The translations under genes and the position numbers were made by a program. The notes beneath the pieces were generated by a model. That model made no database searches, was not told the origin of the DNA, and worked only from the letters and a program-made list of their open reading frames with translations. DNA of 64,000 nucleotides from Paractinoplanes tereljensis (GTDB taxonomy: Bacteria > Actinomycetota > Actinomycetes > Mycobacteriales > Micromonosporaceae): positions 124,001-188,000 of the forward strand of contig NZ_BOMY01000042.1 in assembly GCF_016862435.1 (NCBI RefSeq). Direction: 5' to 3'. The stretch's first letter is position 1. Every line of letters begins with the position of its first letter. Shown here piece by piece: positions 15,372 through 23,944 of the stretch.

Positions 15372-17103
15372 CCTGCCGTTCCACCGCAGCCTGATCATGC
15401 GGCTGCTGGCTACCTCGATCCTGATCGCGGTCGCGGCGATCACCGCGGCCACCTGGCTGACGGCGCACACCACCACCCAGGCCATCCAGCAGCAGCAGGG
15501 CCGCTCGATCACCGACGACGCGCTGATCCACGACACCCTGATCGGGTACGCCGCCACCCACGCGCAATGGGACGGCGTCGCACCCACCGTCGCCGACCTG
15601 AGCGCGCGCACCGGCCACCGGGTGACCCTGCTGACCCGCGACCGTCAGGTGCTCGCCGACTCGGCCCCGGCCGGGCCGGACATCGGCGCGGCCCGCCCCT
15701 CGGCCACCATCGACCCGTTGCGGGAGAACGGCGTCATCGACGCCCGCGCGGTCGGGCCGTACCGGCTCAGCGCCGCGGAACGCCGCGCCCTGGACGGCTA
15801 CGCGCGGCAGGCCATGGAGTGCATGAAGGGGAACCTCAACATCCGGCTGACCCACCTGCCCAACGGCCGGCCGGTGGTGTCGCCGCTGCCGACCGAGAGC
15901 GGGGTCTGCGCGGCCAAGGAACTGCTGGCCCCGACGCCGACCGAGGCGAAGGCGCTCACCGCGCTGACCGGGATGATGGACGGCTGCACCCGGCTGAAGA
16001 CGTCGGCGTACATCAGCATCGGGCCGGTGTTCGAGGTGACACCGCTGAGCCGGCCGCTCCCCCGCGACGTCACTCCGGCCGACGTGCAAAAATGCCTGCT
16101 CGCGGCGCGGCAGGCGCAGCTCACTCCGTACGTTGCGCCGCCGGCCCTGCTGTTCATCACCGACGCCGGCAGCGGCCCGGCGCCGGCCTCGATCAGCCTC
16201 ACCCGCGGCAACGTGGCCCGGATCGCGGCCGGCACCGGGCTGGTGCTGGTGGTCGCGATCGCGGTCACCGTGCTGGTCGGCACCCGGCTGGCCCGCCCGC
16301 TGCGGTTGCTCACCGAGTCGGTCCGCCGCCCGGTCGAACAGCAGACCCGCGTCCCGGTCGGCCGCCGGGACGAGATCGGCTACCTGGCGAGCGCTCTCAA
16401 CGACCTGTTCGACCGGCGGGAAACCCTGGAAGCCCAGCGGCAGGCCCTGGTCAGCGACCTGGCCCACGAGCTGCGCACCCCGCTGACCAACATCCGCGGC
16501 TGGCTCGAGGCCGCCCAGGACGGGATGGCCCCGACCGATCCGCGACTGCTGGAGGTGCTGCTCGACGAGACGGTGGTGCTGCACCGCATCGTGGACGACC
16601 TGCGCGACCTGGCCGCCGCCGACTCCGGAACCCTGCGGATCCACCCCGAGTTCGTCTTCGTCAACGACGTCCTGGCCCCGGTCGTCGAGGCCCACCGCGG
16701 GGTCACCGCCGATTTCACCGTCGACCCGCAGCTGTCGGTGGACCCGGTCCGGCTCCGCCAGATCGTCGGCAACCTGCTCTCCAACGCCGTCCGGCACACC
16801 GGCCCGGACGGCCAAGTCACCGTGCGCACCACGGTGACCGGCGAAGACTTCGTCCTCCAGGTCACCGACACCGGCGAGGGCATCGCGGCCCAAGACCTGG
16901 CGAAGATCTTCGACCGCTTCTGGCGTACGGACGCCTCCCGCAGCCGTAGCACCGGGGGAAGCGGGCTGGGCCTGGCGATCGTCCGCAAGCTGGTCGAGGC
17001 CCACGACGGCCGGGTAACCGCGACCAGCGAACTCGGTGTCGGCAGCACTTTCACGGTGACGCTGCCGTTGTCGCGGCAGGCACCCCCCGCGCGTACGCCA
17101 TGA
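15358..17103 (+). CDS. Sensor histidine kinase with four-cysteine extracellular domain, module A
   Basis: 581 residues: TM1 at ~14-36, an extracellular domain of about 245 residues, TM2 at ~283-303, HAMP, HisKA with phospho-acceptor His370 (DLAHELRTPLTNIRGW), and HATPase (NLLSNAVRHT; DTGEGI; GGSGLGLAIV). The sensor contains four cysteines (MECMKG, GVCAAK, DGCTRL, QKCLLA) spaced 28, 25 and 35 residues, echoing the four-cysteine lipoproteins. It should phosphorylate the response regulator immediately upstream. The 3' end overlaps the convergent gene at 17051 by 53 bases. Confidence 0.9.
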   Translation: MRVPDLPFHRSLIMRLLATSILIAVAAITAATWLTAHTTTQAIQQQQGRSITDDALIHDTLIGYAATHAQWDGVAPTVADLSARTGHRVTLLTRDRQVLADSAPAGPDIGAARPSATIDPLRENGVIDARAVGPYRLSAAERRALDGYARQAMECMKGNLNIRLTHLPNGRPVVSPLPTESGVCAAKELLAPTPTEAKALTALTGMMDGCTRLKTSAYISIGPVFEVTPLSRPLPRDVTPADVQKCLLAARQAQLTPYVAPPALLFITDAGSGPAPASISLTRGNVARIAAGTGLVLVVAIAVTVLVGTRLARPLRLLTESVRRPVEQQTRVPVGRRDEIGYLASALNDLFDRRETLEAQRQALVSDLAHELRTPLTNIRGWLEAAQDGMAPTDPRLLEVLLDETVVLHRIVDDLRDLAAADSGTLRIHPEFVFVNDVLAPVVEAHRGVTADFTVDPQLSVDPVRLRQIVGNLLSNAVRHTGPDGQVTVRTTVTGEDFVLQVTDTGEGIAAQDLAKIFDRFWRTDASRSRSTGGSGLGLAIVRKLVEAHDGRVTATSELGVGSTFTVTLPLSRQAPPARTP

Positions 17104-17647
17104 GCCCGGCCGCCGCCAGCAGGCCGGCCGTGAGGCCCGCGGCGACGCTCGCCGGGGCCTGCGCCTGCCAGGTCAGGATCCGGCCGATCAGCTGGTCCGA
17201 GTGCGGGAACAGGACCGCGCCCAGCGTCCAGCCCAGGGGCAGGAACCACGCCCGCGCGGTGCCGATCGTCGCCGCGCCGAGAGCGGTCAGCCCCAGCAGC
17301 CCGGCCGCATCCCGCACCACCAGCCCGGCCGGCCCGAACCGGGCCCCGGTCGCCAGGGTGACCAGTAGCGGCACCACCACGACCAGCAGAGCCACCAGCA
17401 GGTGTGCGGCCCGGCGCGGCGGCCACCGCAGCGCGGCCGTCTTCTCCAGGGCGTCGTCGGGGCCGCTGAGGGTGGCCGTCAGAGCCGCGACCAGCAGCAG
17501 CACGGTCAGGATGACCATCTGCACGCCCACCTCCCGGCTGTTCGAGAACACCGACCAGAGGCCCCACATCAGCACGGCGCCGAGAACGGCCACGACCAGG
17601 GCCGCCGGGGCCCGCCGGGAGCGCAGGTAGAGCGCGAGCCACCTCAT
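17051..17647 (-). CDS. Polytopic membrane protein of sigma-linked ABC operon
   Basis: 198 residues with about six hydrophobic segments (around 14-32, 40-60, 80-100, 112-130, 135-150 and 165-185). No catalytic motif. The ATG overlaps the stop of the preceding permease gene (ATGA), and it is the last gene of a five-gene minus-strand operon headed by an ECF sigma factor. Probably a second membrane component or accessory protein of that transporter. Family not recognised. Confidence 0.7.
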   Translation of the reverse strand: MRWLALYLRSRRAPAALVVAVLGAVLMWGLWSVFSNSREVGVQMVILTVLLLVAALTATLSGPDDALEKTAALRWPPRRAAHLLVALLVVVVPLLVTLATGARFGPAGLVVRDAAGLLGLTALGAATIGTARAWFLPLGWTLGAVLFPHSDQLIGRILTWQAQAPASVAAGLTAGLLAAAGLMAYARGVPAATTAASP

Positions 17648-18909
17648 CGGGTCAGGATGTCGCTGTCGACCGTGCAGGTCAGCGCGGCCTTGCGCAGCGC
17701 CTGCAGGTGGGCCAGCGCCTCCGCGGCCGGCTGGGCGCGCAGGGCCTGCCAGCGCGCCGCGGCCTCCGCCTCGGCCGGTTCCCGGCCGATCAGCCAGTAG
17801 GCGGCGGCCAGCGTGTCCGCCTGGGCGGTGGGCCGGTCGCATTGTGGCGGGGCCACGAAGGCGGCGGCCACCACGTCGACCGCCTGCACCTGCGCGCCGG
17901 TCACGACGCGGAGCAGGACGACGTCGTCGTGCCAGGCCGGGAAGACGTCGGGGAAGTACGTCGTGGTGTCCTCGTGCATCGCGGTCGGCCCGCCCGGCAG
18001 CTTCGCCAGGATCGTGAGGCCCTCCCGGGCCGGCGGCGTGACGTCGCCGAGCTGACCGGAGTGGACCCGGCTGACGCAGACTCGCGGTTCGCCGTCGGCG
18101 CACACCAGTTCCTGGGCGACCGGGTCGACCGCGTCGGTGACGTACCGGTCGTCACGGGGCATGACCGCGATGGCCAGGGTGGCGCCCAGCAGCACCGGCA
18201 GCACCGCCGCGACGCGCAGCCGCCACCCGCCGGAGACCACCAGCAGCACCGCGGTGATGGCGAGCGCGGCCAGCCACAGAGCCTGGGACAGGCTGGCCCG
18301 GCCGGGCACGTCGGCATAGGCGGCCGGCATGTTCATCTCGTAGATCGGCGAGAACACCAGGGCCAGCCAGCCGTGCGGACGCGTCGCGCCCGGGATGAGC
18401 AGCAGCAGCGCGAGGCCGCCGATGCCGAGCGCCGGGGCGGTCACCAGCGACGGCAGCAACCGGCCGATGGCCTGGCCGAGCCAGACCGCCGCGATCAGCG
18501 CCAGCGCGCCGACCAGCGTGACGACGAGGGCCGCCGGCGGGAAGTACCGGGCGGTGCCGATGATGTAGGCGCCGCCCGCGAGTCCCATCGCCAGGTAGCC
18601 GCCGACCACCGCGATGGCCATCGCCCCGAGCGTCGGGGCCGTCCTCAGTGCCCGTGGCCGAGGGGTGGTGGCGAACAGTTCGGCCACGCCCGACCGGCGT
18701 TCCCGGGTCGCCTGCCAGGCCCCGGCGGCCAGCGCGAGAGGCCACAGCAGAACCAGGTAGAGCCGTTGCGACATGGCCAGCTGCATCCAGCCGGTGGCGA
18801 AGCCGATGCCTTCGGCGAAGTAGAGCGCCACCGCGCCGATCACCAGCAGGATCAGGGCGGTGCCGAGCGCCGCCGAGCGGCGCAGTTCGATACCCAGGAC
18901 GCGGCTCAT
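17644..18909 (-). CDS. ABC-2-like transporter membrane protein with extracytoplasmic domain
   Basis: 421 residues. The first ~270 contain six or more helices (IELRRSAALGTALILLVIG, LVLLWPLALAAGAWQ, and others) in the pattern of ABC-2 permeases. The last ~150 residues are soluble, with paired cysteines (LVCADGEPRVCVSRVH) and two more (PPQCDRP; ALTCTVD), so the tail is probably outside the cell and disulfide-bonded. Four-base overlaps link it to the ATPase upstream and to the small membrane protein downstream. Confidence 0.75.
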   Translation of the reverse strand: MSRVLGIELRRSAALGTALILLVIGAVALYFAEGIGFATGWMQLAMSQRLYLVLLWPLALAAGAWQATRERRSGVAELFATTPRPRALRTAPTLGAMAIAVVGGYLAMGLAGGAYIIGTARYFPPAALVVTLVGALALIAAVWLGQAIGRLLPSLVTAPALGIGGLALLLLIPGATRPHGWLALVFSPIYEMNMPAAYADVPGRASLSQALWLAALAITAVLLVVSGGWRLRVAAVLPVLLGATLAIAVMPRDDRYVTDAVDPVAQELVCADGEPRVCVSRVHSGQLGDVTPPAREGLTILAKLPGGPTAMHEDTTTYFPDVFPAWHDDVVLLRVVTGAQVQAVDVVAAAFVAPPQCDRPTAQADTLAAAYWLIGREPAEAEAAARWQALRAQPAAEALAHLQALRKAALTCTVDSDILTR

Positions 18910-19706
18910 CGGGCGGCCTCCGCCCGGTGCCGGCGCAGCAGGGCGGAGTAACCCCGCTCGGCCGGACTGTCCCCGGCGTCGCCCTCGCCGCCCTGCGCGA
19001 TCAGGTCGTCGACGGTGCCCTGGTGGACCAGCCGGCCCTCGTTCAGCACGATGACGTCGGTGCAGGCGGCCACCACGTCCTCGACCAGGTGGGTGGAGAC
19101 CAGCACACAGGTGTCGATGCCGACCGCGCGCAGCAGGTCGCGGAAGTCGAGGCGCTGCTCGGGGTCGAGGCCGACGGTGGGTTCGTCGAGCAGCAGCACG
19201 GCCGGGTCGTTGACGATGGCCTGGGCGATGCCGGCCCGGCGCAGCATGCCGCCGGACAGCGTCTTCATCCGGGCGCCGGCCTTGGCGGTCAGGCCGGTCC
19301 GGTCGATCGCCCGCTGCACCGCACCGGGGATCTCGGCCTTCGGCATCTCCTTGAGCCAGGCCATGTATTCGACGAACTCGCGCAGGGTGAACCGCGGGTA
19401 GAAGCCGAACTGCTGGGGCAGATAGCCCAGCCCGCGCCGGATCCGCCGCAGGTCGGCCCGGGCGTCGACCTCCTCGCCCAGCAGGGTCAGCTTGCCGCCG
19501 GCCGGCTTCACCACGGTGGCCAGGGCGCGCATCAGGGTGGTCTTGCCGGCGCCGTTCGGGCCGAGCAGGCCGTGCACGCCGGTGTCGAGGGTCAGGTCGA
19601 GGCCGTCGACGGCCAGGTGCCGGCCGGCTTTCACCCGTAGTTCCTGGGCGTGCACCGCCCACGGGTAGGTGGTCGGGGCCGATTCGGCCGCGGTCACGGT
19701 ACGCAT
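18906..19706 (-). CDS. ABC transporter ATPase (ABC-2 type, CcmA-like)
   Basis: 266 residues with Walker A GPNGAGKT, Q-loop LPQQFGFY, signature LSGGMLRR, Walker B VLLLDEPTVGLDP and H-loop VSTHLVEDV. This fits the ATPases that pair with ABC-2 exporters. GGAG precedes the ATG at 19706. The anti-sigma gene ends three bases upstream, so the operon is continuous: sigma, anti-sigma, ATPase, permease, membrane protein. Confidence 0.9.
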   Translation of the reverse strand: MRTVTAAESAPTTYPWAVHAQELRVKAGRHLAVDGLDLTLDTGVHGLLGPNGAGKTTLMRALATVVKPAGGKLTLLGEEVDARADLRRIRRGLGYLPQQFGFYPRFTLREFVEYMAWLKEMPKAEIPGAVQRAIDRTGLTAKAGARMKTLSGGMLRRAGIAQAIVNDPAVLLLDEPTVGLDPEQRLDFRDLLRAVGIDTCVLVSTHLVEDVVAACTDVIVLNEGRLVHQGTVDDLIAQGGEGDAGDSPAERGYSALLRRHRAEAAR

Positions 19707-19708
19707 CG

Positions 19709-20485
19709 TCACTCCTTCGAAAAGCGGAAGCTGGTGGCCCGGGTCGCGACGAGACCGGCCAGGATGAGGGTGAGCAGGGCCCACCCGAGGGAGGCGCCCG
19801 GCTGGACCACCGCGGGCACATGAACGGTGACCACCGCCGGCACCAGGACGGCGAGGGTCCAGACGACGCCGAGCACGACGGCGGCGCGGTAGACACCGAT
19901 GAAGCCACCCAGCGCGATGGTCGCGGCCGAGAAGGCCAGGCACGGCAGGAGAGCCAAGGCCAGAGACGTTCCGGTACGGCTGCTCGCCAACGCGAGCGCA
20001 GGCACGACGACAACCAACACCGCGGCCGTACGCCGTAGCAGCATCGCCAGCCCGGCCGCCGGAGTGCCGGCGATCAGTTCCCAGGCCGGATCGTGGCGCC
20101 GGCTCCAAGCGATCGCCACCCCGGGCAGCGGCGCCACCGGGGCCAGCAGCGACACCAGCGGCACCCGGGGTTCCAGCGCCTGCAGCAGCACCGCGCAGCC
20201 GAGCACCGCCACCGTCATCGCGAGCCAGGGCCCCAGATGCCAGACCAGCCACCGGTTCCGCATCGTCCACGAGCGGCGGCGGGGAGCCGGATCCGGCCCG
20301 GCCGCGATGCCCAGGTCGACGGCCGCGGCGACCCGGTCGAGCAGGGCGTCACCGCCGGCGAGCTGGGCGCGGCAGTCGGCGCACTCCTCCAGGTGCGTCT
20401 CGACCGACCACATGGTGACCTCGTCGAGAACAGCTTCCCGGTCGGCGTACCGGGCGAGGAGCGTACGGCTCAAATGTTTGGTCAT
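19709..20485 (-). CDS. Membrane-bound zinc-finger anti-sigma factor
   Basis: 258 residues. Residues ~25-45 carry the ZAS zinc motif H-x3-C-x2-C (VETHLEECADCRAQL), which binds and holds ECF sigma factors. Then come five or six hydrophobic helices from ~80 to the end, many more than the single helix of ordinary anti-sigma factors, so the C-terminal part may itself sense the membrane or interact with the co-encoded transporter. Its ATG overlaps the sigma stop (ATGA), the classic arrangement for a sigma/anti-sigma pair. Confidence 0.85.
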   Translation of the reverse strand: MTKHLSRTLLARYADREAVLDEVTMWSVETHLEECADCRAQLAGGDALLDRVAAAVDLGIAAGPDPAPRRRSWTMRNRWLVWHLGPWLAMTVAVLGCAVLLQALEPRVPLVSLLAPVAPLPGVAIAWSRRHDPAWELIAGTPAAGLAMLLRRTAAVLVVVVPALALASSRTGTSLALALLPCLAFSAATIALGGFIGVYRAAVVLGVVWTLAVLVPAVVTVHVPAVVQPGASLGWALLTLILAGLVATRATSFRFSKE

Positions 20486-21018
20486 GAGAGCGCCTCCCGC
20501 AGCGCGAGGCGGGCCCGCCGGGCCCGGGTTTTGACCGTGTTCTCCGGGACGCCCAGCAGGACCGAGGTCTCCCGGACCGACAATCCGTCGAGGACCATCG
20601 CCCGCAGCACCTGCCGGGCCTCCGGCGGCAGCACGAGCAGGGCCTGTTCCAGCTCCTGCCCGACCCGCCCGGCCAGCACCTCGTCCTCGGCGGCCGGGGC
20701 GACGGTCTCGGCCAGCGGCACGGCCGGCAGCTCGTTGTGCCGGGCCCGCCGGCGGAACGCGTCGACCAGGCGGTGGGCGGCGATGGTCCACAGCCAGCCC
20801 ACCGCGCTACCTTCGTTGCCCGCGAAGCTGCCGGCGGCCCGCCAGACCGCCAGGTAGGTCTCCTGCATCACGTCGGCGACCACGTCGTCGTCGGCACATC
20901 GCCGGCGGAGCCGGGCGAGCAGCCAGGGCGACGTACGCCGGTAGAGCTCGTCGAACGCCCGCCGGTCGCCCCCGGCGATCCGGCGCACGAGCTCGCCCTC
21001 GTCCTCGCTTCGTTTCAC
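20482..21018 (-). CDS. ECF RNA polymerase sigma factor
   Basis: About 178 residues from the GTG at 21018 (VKRSEDEGEL); a TTG three codons upstream is an alternative. Sigma region 2 (FDELYRRTSPWLLARLRRR; DVMQETYLAVWRAAGSF) and region 4 (LPPEARQVLRAMVLDGLS; ETSVLLGVPENTVKTRARRARLAL) are complete. It should drive its own operon, with the anti-sigma releasing it on an envelope cue. No Shine-Dalgarno is visible. A GTGA-N6-TCAC dyad lies 45-60 bases upstream. Confidence 0.9.
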   Translation of the reverse strand: MKRSEDEGELVRRIAGGDRRAFDELYRRTSPWLLARLRRRCADDDVVADVMQETYLAVWRAAGSFAGNEGSAVGWLWTIAAHRLVDAFRRRARHNELPAVPLAETVAPAAEDEVLAGRVGQELEQALLVLPPEARQVLRAMVLDGLSVRETSVLLGVPENTVKTRARRARLALREALS

Positions 21019-21062
21019 ATTCAGCAAGACGACAGCATCGCCGCCCCGGGTTCGTCCGGGGC

Positions 21063-21078
21063 AGTGACATAGGTCACT
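21063..21078. promoter_or_regulatory. Crp/GlxR-like site AGTGAC-N4-GTCACT
   Basis: A perfect 6+4+6 inverted repeat containing the GTGA-N6-TCAC core of Crp/FNR-family sites. It is upstream of the ECF sigma start and overlaps the stop codon of the oxidoreductase gene. A Crp-family regulator is encoded at 62881-63549 in this window. Confidence 0.5.
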
Positions 21079-23635
21079 AGGTGCGCGCGATCAGCAGATC
21101 CTCGGTGGGCAGGGTCTGGCAGGCCAGGCGCCAGCCGGCGGCCAGCTCGTCGGTGGAGAACATGCCGCGGGTGTCGGTCTCGTAGGCACCGGCCAGCACC
21201 CGCACCCGGCAGGTGCCGCAGGCGCCCTCGCCGCAGGACTGCGGCAGGTCAACACCGGCGGCGTTGGCCGCGACCAGCACCGACTCGCCGGGGTGGCACG
21301 GGAACGGGTCGGCGCCGGCCAGGCCGATCTCGTACTCGGTGACCCCGGACGCGGCGGCGGCCAGCGCGATGGCGTGCGCCTTCTCCCGCCGGGTCTCCTG
21401 GCTGCGGCCGGACACGAACGCCTCGGTGTGGATGGCCATCCGCGGCACCTGCAACGCGGTCAGGTGGCCGATCAGGTCCTGCATCATCGGTGCCGGCCCG
21501 CACAGGTGGACCCGGGTCGCCGGGCCGGCGTACGGCCGTAGCGCGGCAGCGCCGATCCGCCCCTCCTGACCGGTGATAAAGATCGACACCTCGAGCCGGG
21601 GCAGCCTCTCCTGCAGCGCGGTGATCTCGGCCCGGAACGCCGCCTCCTCCTCGGTGCGGTAACTGGCCAGCAGCACGATCCGGCCGGTGTGGGCGGCGTC
21701 GGCGGCGGCCGCCAGCACGCTCATCAGCGGGGTGATCCCGACACCGCCGGCGATCAGCAGCAGGGTCTCCTCGCCCGCGCCGGGCGTCCAGGTGAACTCG
21801 CCGTGCGGGCCGCTCACCCGCAGCGCGTGGCCGGTTTCCAGGTCGTCGTGCAGGTAACCGGAGCCGAGGCCGTCCGGCTCGTGCTTCACCGCGATCTCGA
21901 CGAAGCCGGTCTCGCCGGGGCCGCTGCAGATCGAGTACGACCGTTCGATCGGTTCGACCGCGACCGGCAGGTCGACCTTCACGTACTGGCCGGCGTCGAA
22001 CGCGAACGGCAGCGTGGTCCCGGCCATCGGTTCGAGCCGGATCCGCCGGATCGCCGGGGTCAGCGCCTCGACCGAGGCCACCCGCAGGTAGCCCTGCCAG
22101 AGCGCGCCCGGATCCGGCGCCGGGGCGCCGGCCCGCACGGCCCGCCACATCGGGCCGAGCTGCCGCGGCTTCAGCACGGCGTTCGCCGCCATCAGGCCGC
22201 CGGCCAGGGCGCCGACCACGCCGGAACCCCAGGCATCCTGCCCGGCCACGAAAAGACCTCCGACCGGCGTACGGCAACCGGCGCGCGCCGACCGCAGACG
22301 CTGGGGTGTCGCGGCGAGACCGTAGAACGAGCCCAGGACGCTGTGCTGGAAGGTCTCGAACGACAGCGGGGTGGCGAGCTCGGCGAACGCGATGGCGTCC
22401 CGGAAACCGGGCCACCGGCCGTCCAGGCGGCCGATCAGCCGCTCGGTCAGCTCTTCTTTGAGCTTGCGGTAGCTGTCCGGCCGCTCCTCCTCGGGCGTGC
22501 CGCGCCAGCGGTCGACCACGTCCGGATCGACGAGTTCGAGGGCCTCCACGGTGTGGTAGCGGGCGGCCGGGTTGTTCAGCGACGCGAACGACACGTACAG
22601 CGTGCCCTCGCCGGCCGGGTGGTGGGCGCCCTCGAGATCCGGCATGAACCAGTGGTTCTCGCCGCGGATCCCGAACTCGGCCGGCGACCGCTCCATCCCG
22701 AGGAACAGCATCACCGCCGACGGTTCCCGGGGCAGGTCGGCCAGCTCGGCACTGCGGCCGATCAGCGAGTACGTGTTCCGCACCCCGGCCGCCGACACGA
22801 CCGTGGGGGTGCGCACGTGATAGCGCCGGCCGGTGGTGGTGTCCTCGACGTCGACCCCCGTCACCTTGCCGTTTTCGACGACGATGTCGTTGACCCGTTG
22901 CCGGGGGCGCAGTTCCACGCCGTACCTATCAAGGATTTCCAGAATGATGCGACTGATTTCTTTCGGGCCGCCGACCGGGTGGGCCGTGCCCTCCATGAAG
23001 AAGGTCAGCGGGACCGCGGCGTGATAGCCGAAGGCACTCTTGGCCGGCGGGGTGCCGTAAAGCCCCCAGCGGGCGGCCAGAACGGCCCGCAACTCCGGAT
23101 CGCGGAAACTACGGGTGAGCTGCTCCTGCAACGAGCGGTAGATCGCGGGATAGAGCCGGGCGACAACCGGAAAGCCCATTTTCCGTACGCCGCCGGGGAA
23201 CGACGCGAGAACGTTGCGCGCGGCCAGCCCGGTCATCGCCCGTTGGACGGTGGTGAAGAAGTCGTCGATGGCGCCGGCCTCGGCCGGGAACCGTTCCGCG
23301 AGACGCGCCCGGAACTGTTCCTTACCGGCCGGCACCGCGAAGTCGAACTCCGGGAAGTGCAGCACGTCGTAGTCGTCGGGCAGCGGCTCGAGCTGGACCC
23401 GCCCGTCGGTCATGAATTCCAGGAACGGGCCGGCGTTCGCGCTGATGTAGTGCAGTCCGGTGCCGAACTGGAACCGCCCGGCCCGGGAGAACTCGTGGGT
23501 CATTCCGCCCAGCGTGTAGTGCTGTTCGAGGACGAGCACCCGCTTCCCGCCGAACTGCGCGATCGTGCGGGCCGCCGCCAGACCACCCATACCCGACCCG
23601 ATGACGACGACGTCGGCCTCTTCGTTTGCGTCCAT
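21077..23635 (-). CDS. Phytoene desaturase/retinol saturase-like flavoenzyme fused to ferredoxin reductase and 2Fe-2S ferredoxin
   Basis: 852 residues in three modules. Residues 1 to ~490: a CrtI/RetSat-type FAD oxidoreductase with dinucleotide motif VVIGSGMGGLAAARTIA, FEFSR-like region GGMTHEFSRAGRFQFGTG, and the C-terminal FAD motif GLFVAGQDAWGSGVVGAL. Residues ~515-745: a ferredoxin-NADP reductase domain (ERSYSICSGPGE for flavin; LLIAGGVGITPLMSVL for NAD(P); HLCGPAPMMQDL). Residues ~765-852: a plant-type 2Fe-2S ferredoxin (LPQSCGEGACGTC ... LACQT, four cysteines). The tail would supply electrons from NAD(P)H to the first domain, implying reductive saturation of a polyene or isoprenoid lipid. 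Such a fusion is not something I recognise as standard. Confidence 0.85.
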   Translation of the reverse strand: MDANEEADVVVIGSGMGGLAAARTIAQFGGKRVLVLEQHYTLGGMTHEFSRAGRFQFGTGLHYISANAGPFLEFMTDGRVQLEPLPDDYDVLHFPEFDFAVPAGKEQFRARLAERFPAEAGAIDDFFTTVQRAMTGLAARNVLASFPGGVRKMGFPVVARLYPAIYRSLQEQLTRSFRDPELRAVLAARWGLYGTPPAKSAFGYHAAVPLTFFMEGTAHPVGGPKEISRIILEILDRYGVELRPRQRVNDIVVENGKVTGVDVEDTTTGRRYHVRTPTVVSAAGVRNTYSLIGRSAELADLPREPSAVMLFLGMERSPAEFGIRGENHWFMPDLEGAHHPAGEGTLYVSFASLNNPAARYHTVEALELVDPDVVDRWRGTPEEERPDSYRKLKEELTERLIGRLDGRWPGFRDAIAFAELATPLSFETFQHSVLGSFYGLAATPQRLRSARAGCRTPVGGLFVAGQDAWGSGVVGALAGGLMAANAVLKPRQLGPMWRAVRAGAPAPDPGALWQGYLRVASVEALTPAIRRIRLEPMAGTTLPFAFDAGQYVKVDLPVAVEPIERSYSICSGPGETGFVEIAVKHEPDGLGSGYLHDDLETGHALRVSGPHGEFTWTPGAGEETLLLIAGGVGITPLMSVLAAAADAAHTGRIVLLASYRTEEEAAFRAEITALQERLPRLEVSIFITGQEGRIGAAALRPYAGPATRVHLCGPAPMMQDLIGHLTALQVPRMAIHTEAFVSGRSQETRREKAHAIALAAAASGVTEYEIGLAGADPFPCHPGESVLVAANAAGVDLPQSCGEGACGTCRVRVLAGAYETDTRGMFSTDELAAGWRLACQTLPTEDLLIART

Positions 23636-23719
23636 CGGCTGAGGCTGTCCGGGCCGACTTTATTTCCAATGAACCGGCGGGTTCCGTCGCCGTCCAGTGC
23701 GCGGGCGCAGCCTTCGGCC

Positions 23720-23944
23720 ATGAAGACGCAGAAGACGCACTTGAGTGACAACGAACTGCGCTGGGGCGTGCGGATTCACGCCTTCTGGTACGTGGTTGCC
23801 AATATCGCGCAGGTGATCGTGTGGTGGTTCGCCACCCCGGACCTCTACTTCTGGCCGGTGTGGTCGATTCTCGGCTGGGGCATCGGGCTGGTGATTCACA
23901 TCTGGGCGGTCCGGACGGTTCTCAGTCGGCACGCCACGACCTGA
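23720..23944 (+). CDS. Small 2TM-domain membrane protein
   Basis: 74 residues. Two hydrophobic helices (FWYVVANIAQVIVWWFA and SILGWGIGLVIHIWAVRT) after a charged N-terminus (DNELRWGVRIH) match the 2TM domain family of actinobacteria, which often ends or accompanies histidine-kinase-like proteins. No clear ribosome-binding site. The 3' end overlaps the convergent SARP regulator by 23 bases. Confidence 0.7.
   Translation: MKTQKTHLSDNELRWGVRIHAFWYVVANIAQVIVWWFATPDLYFWPVWSILGWGIGLVIHIWAVRTVLSRHATT

Noticed and set aside
15124..17004. Long minus-strand frame opposite the module A sensor kinase
   Set aside because: Antisense shadow with no motifs; the plus-strand kinase has complete catalytic boxes.
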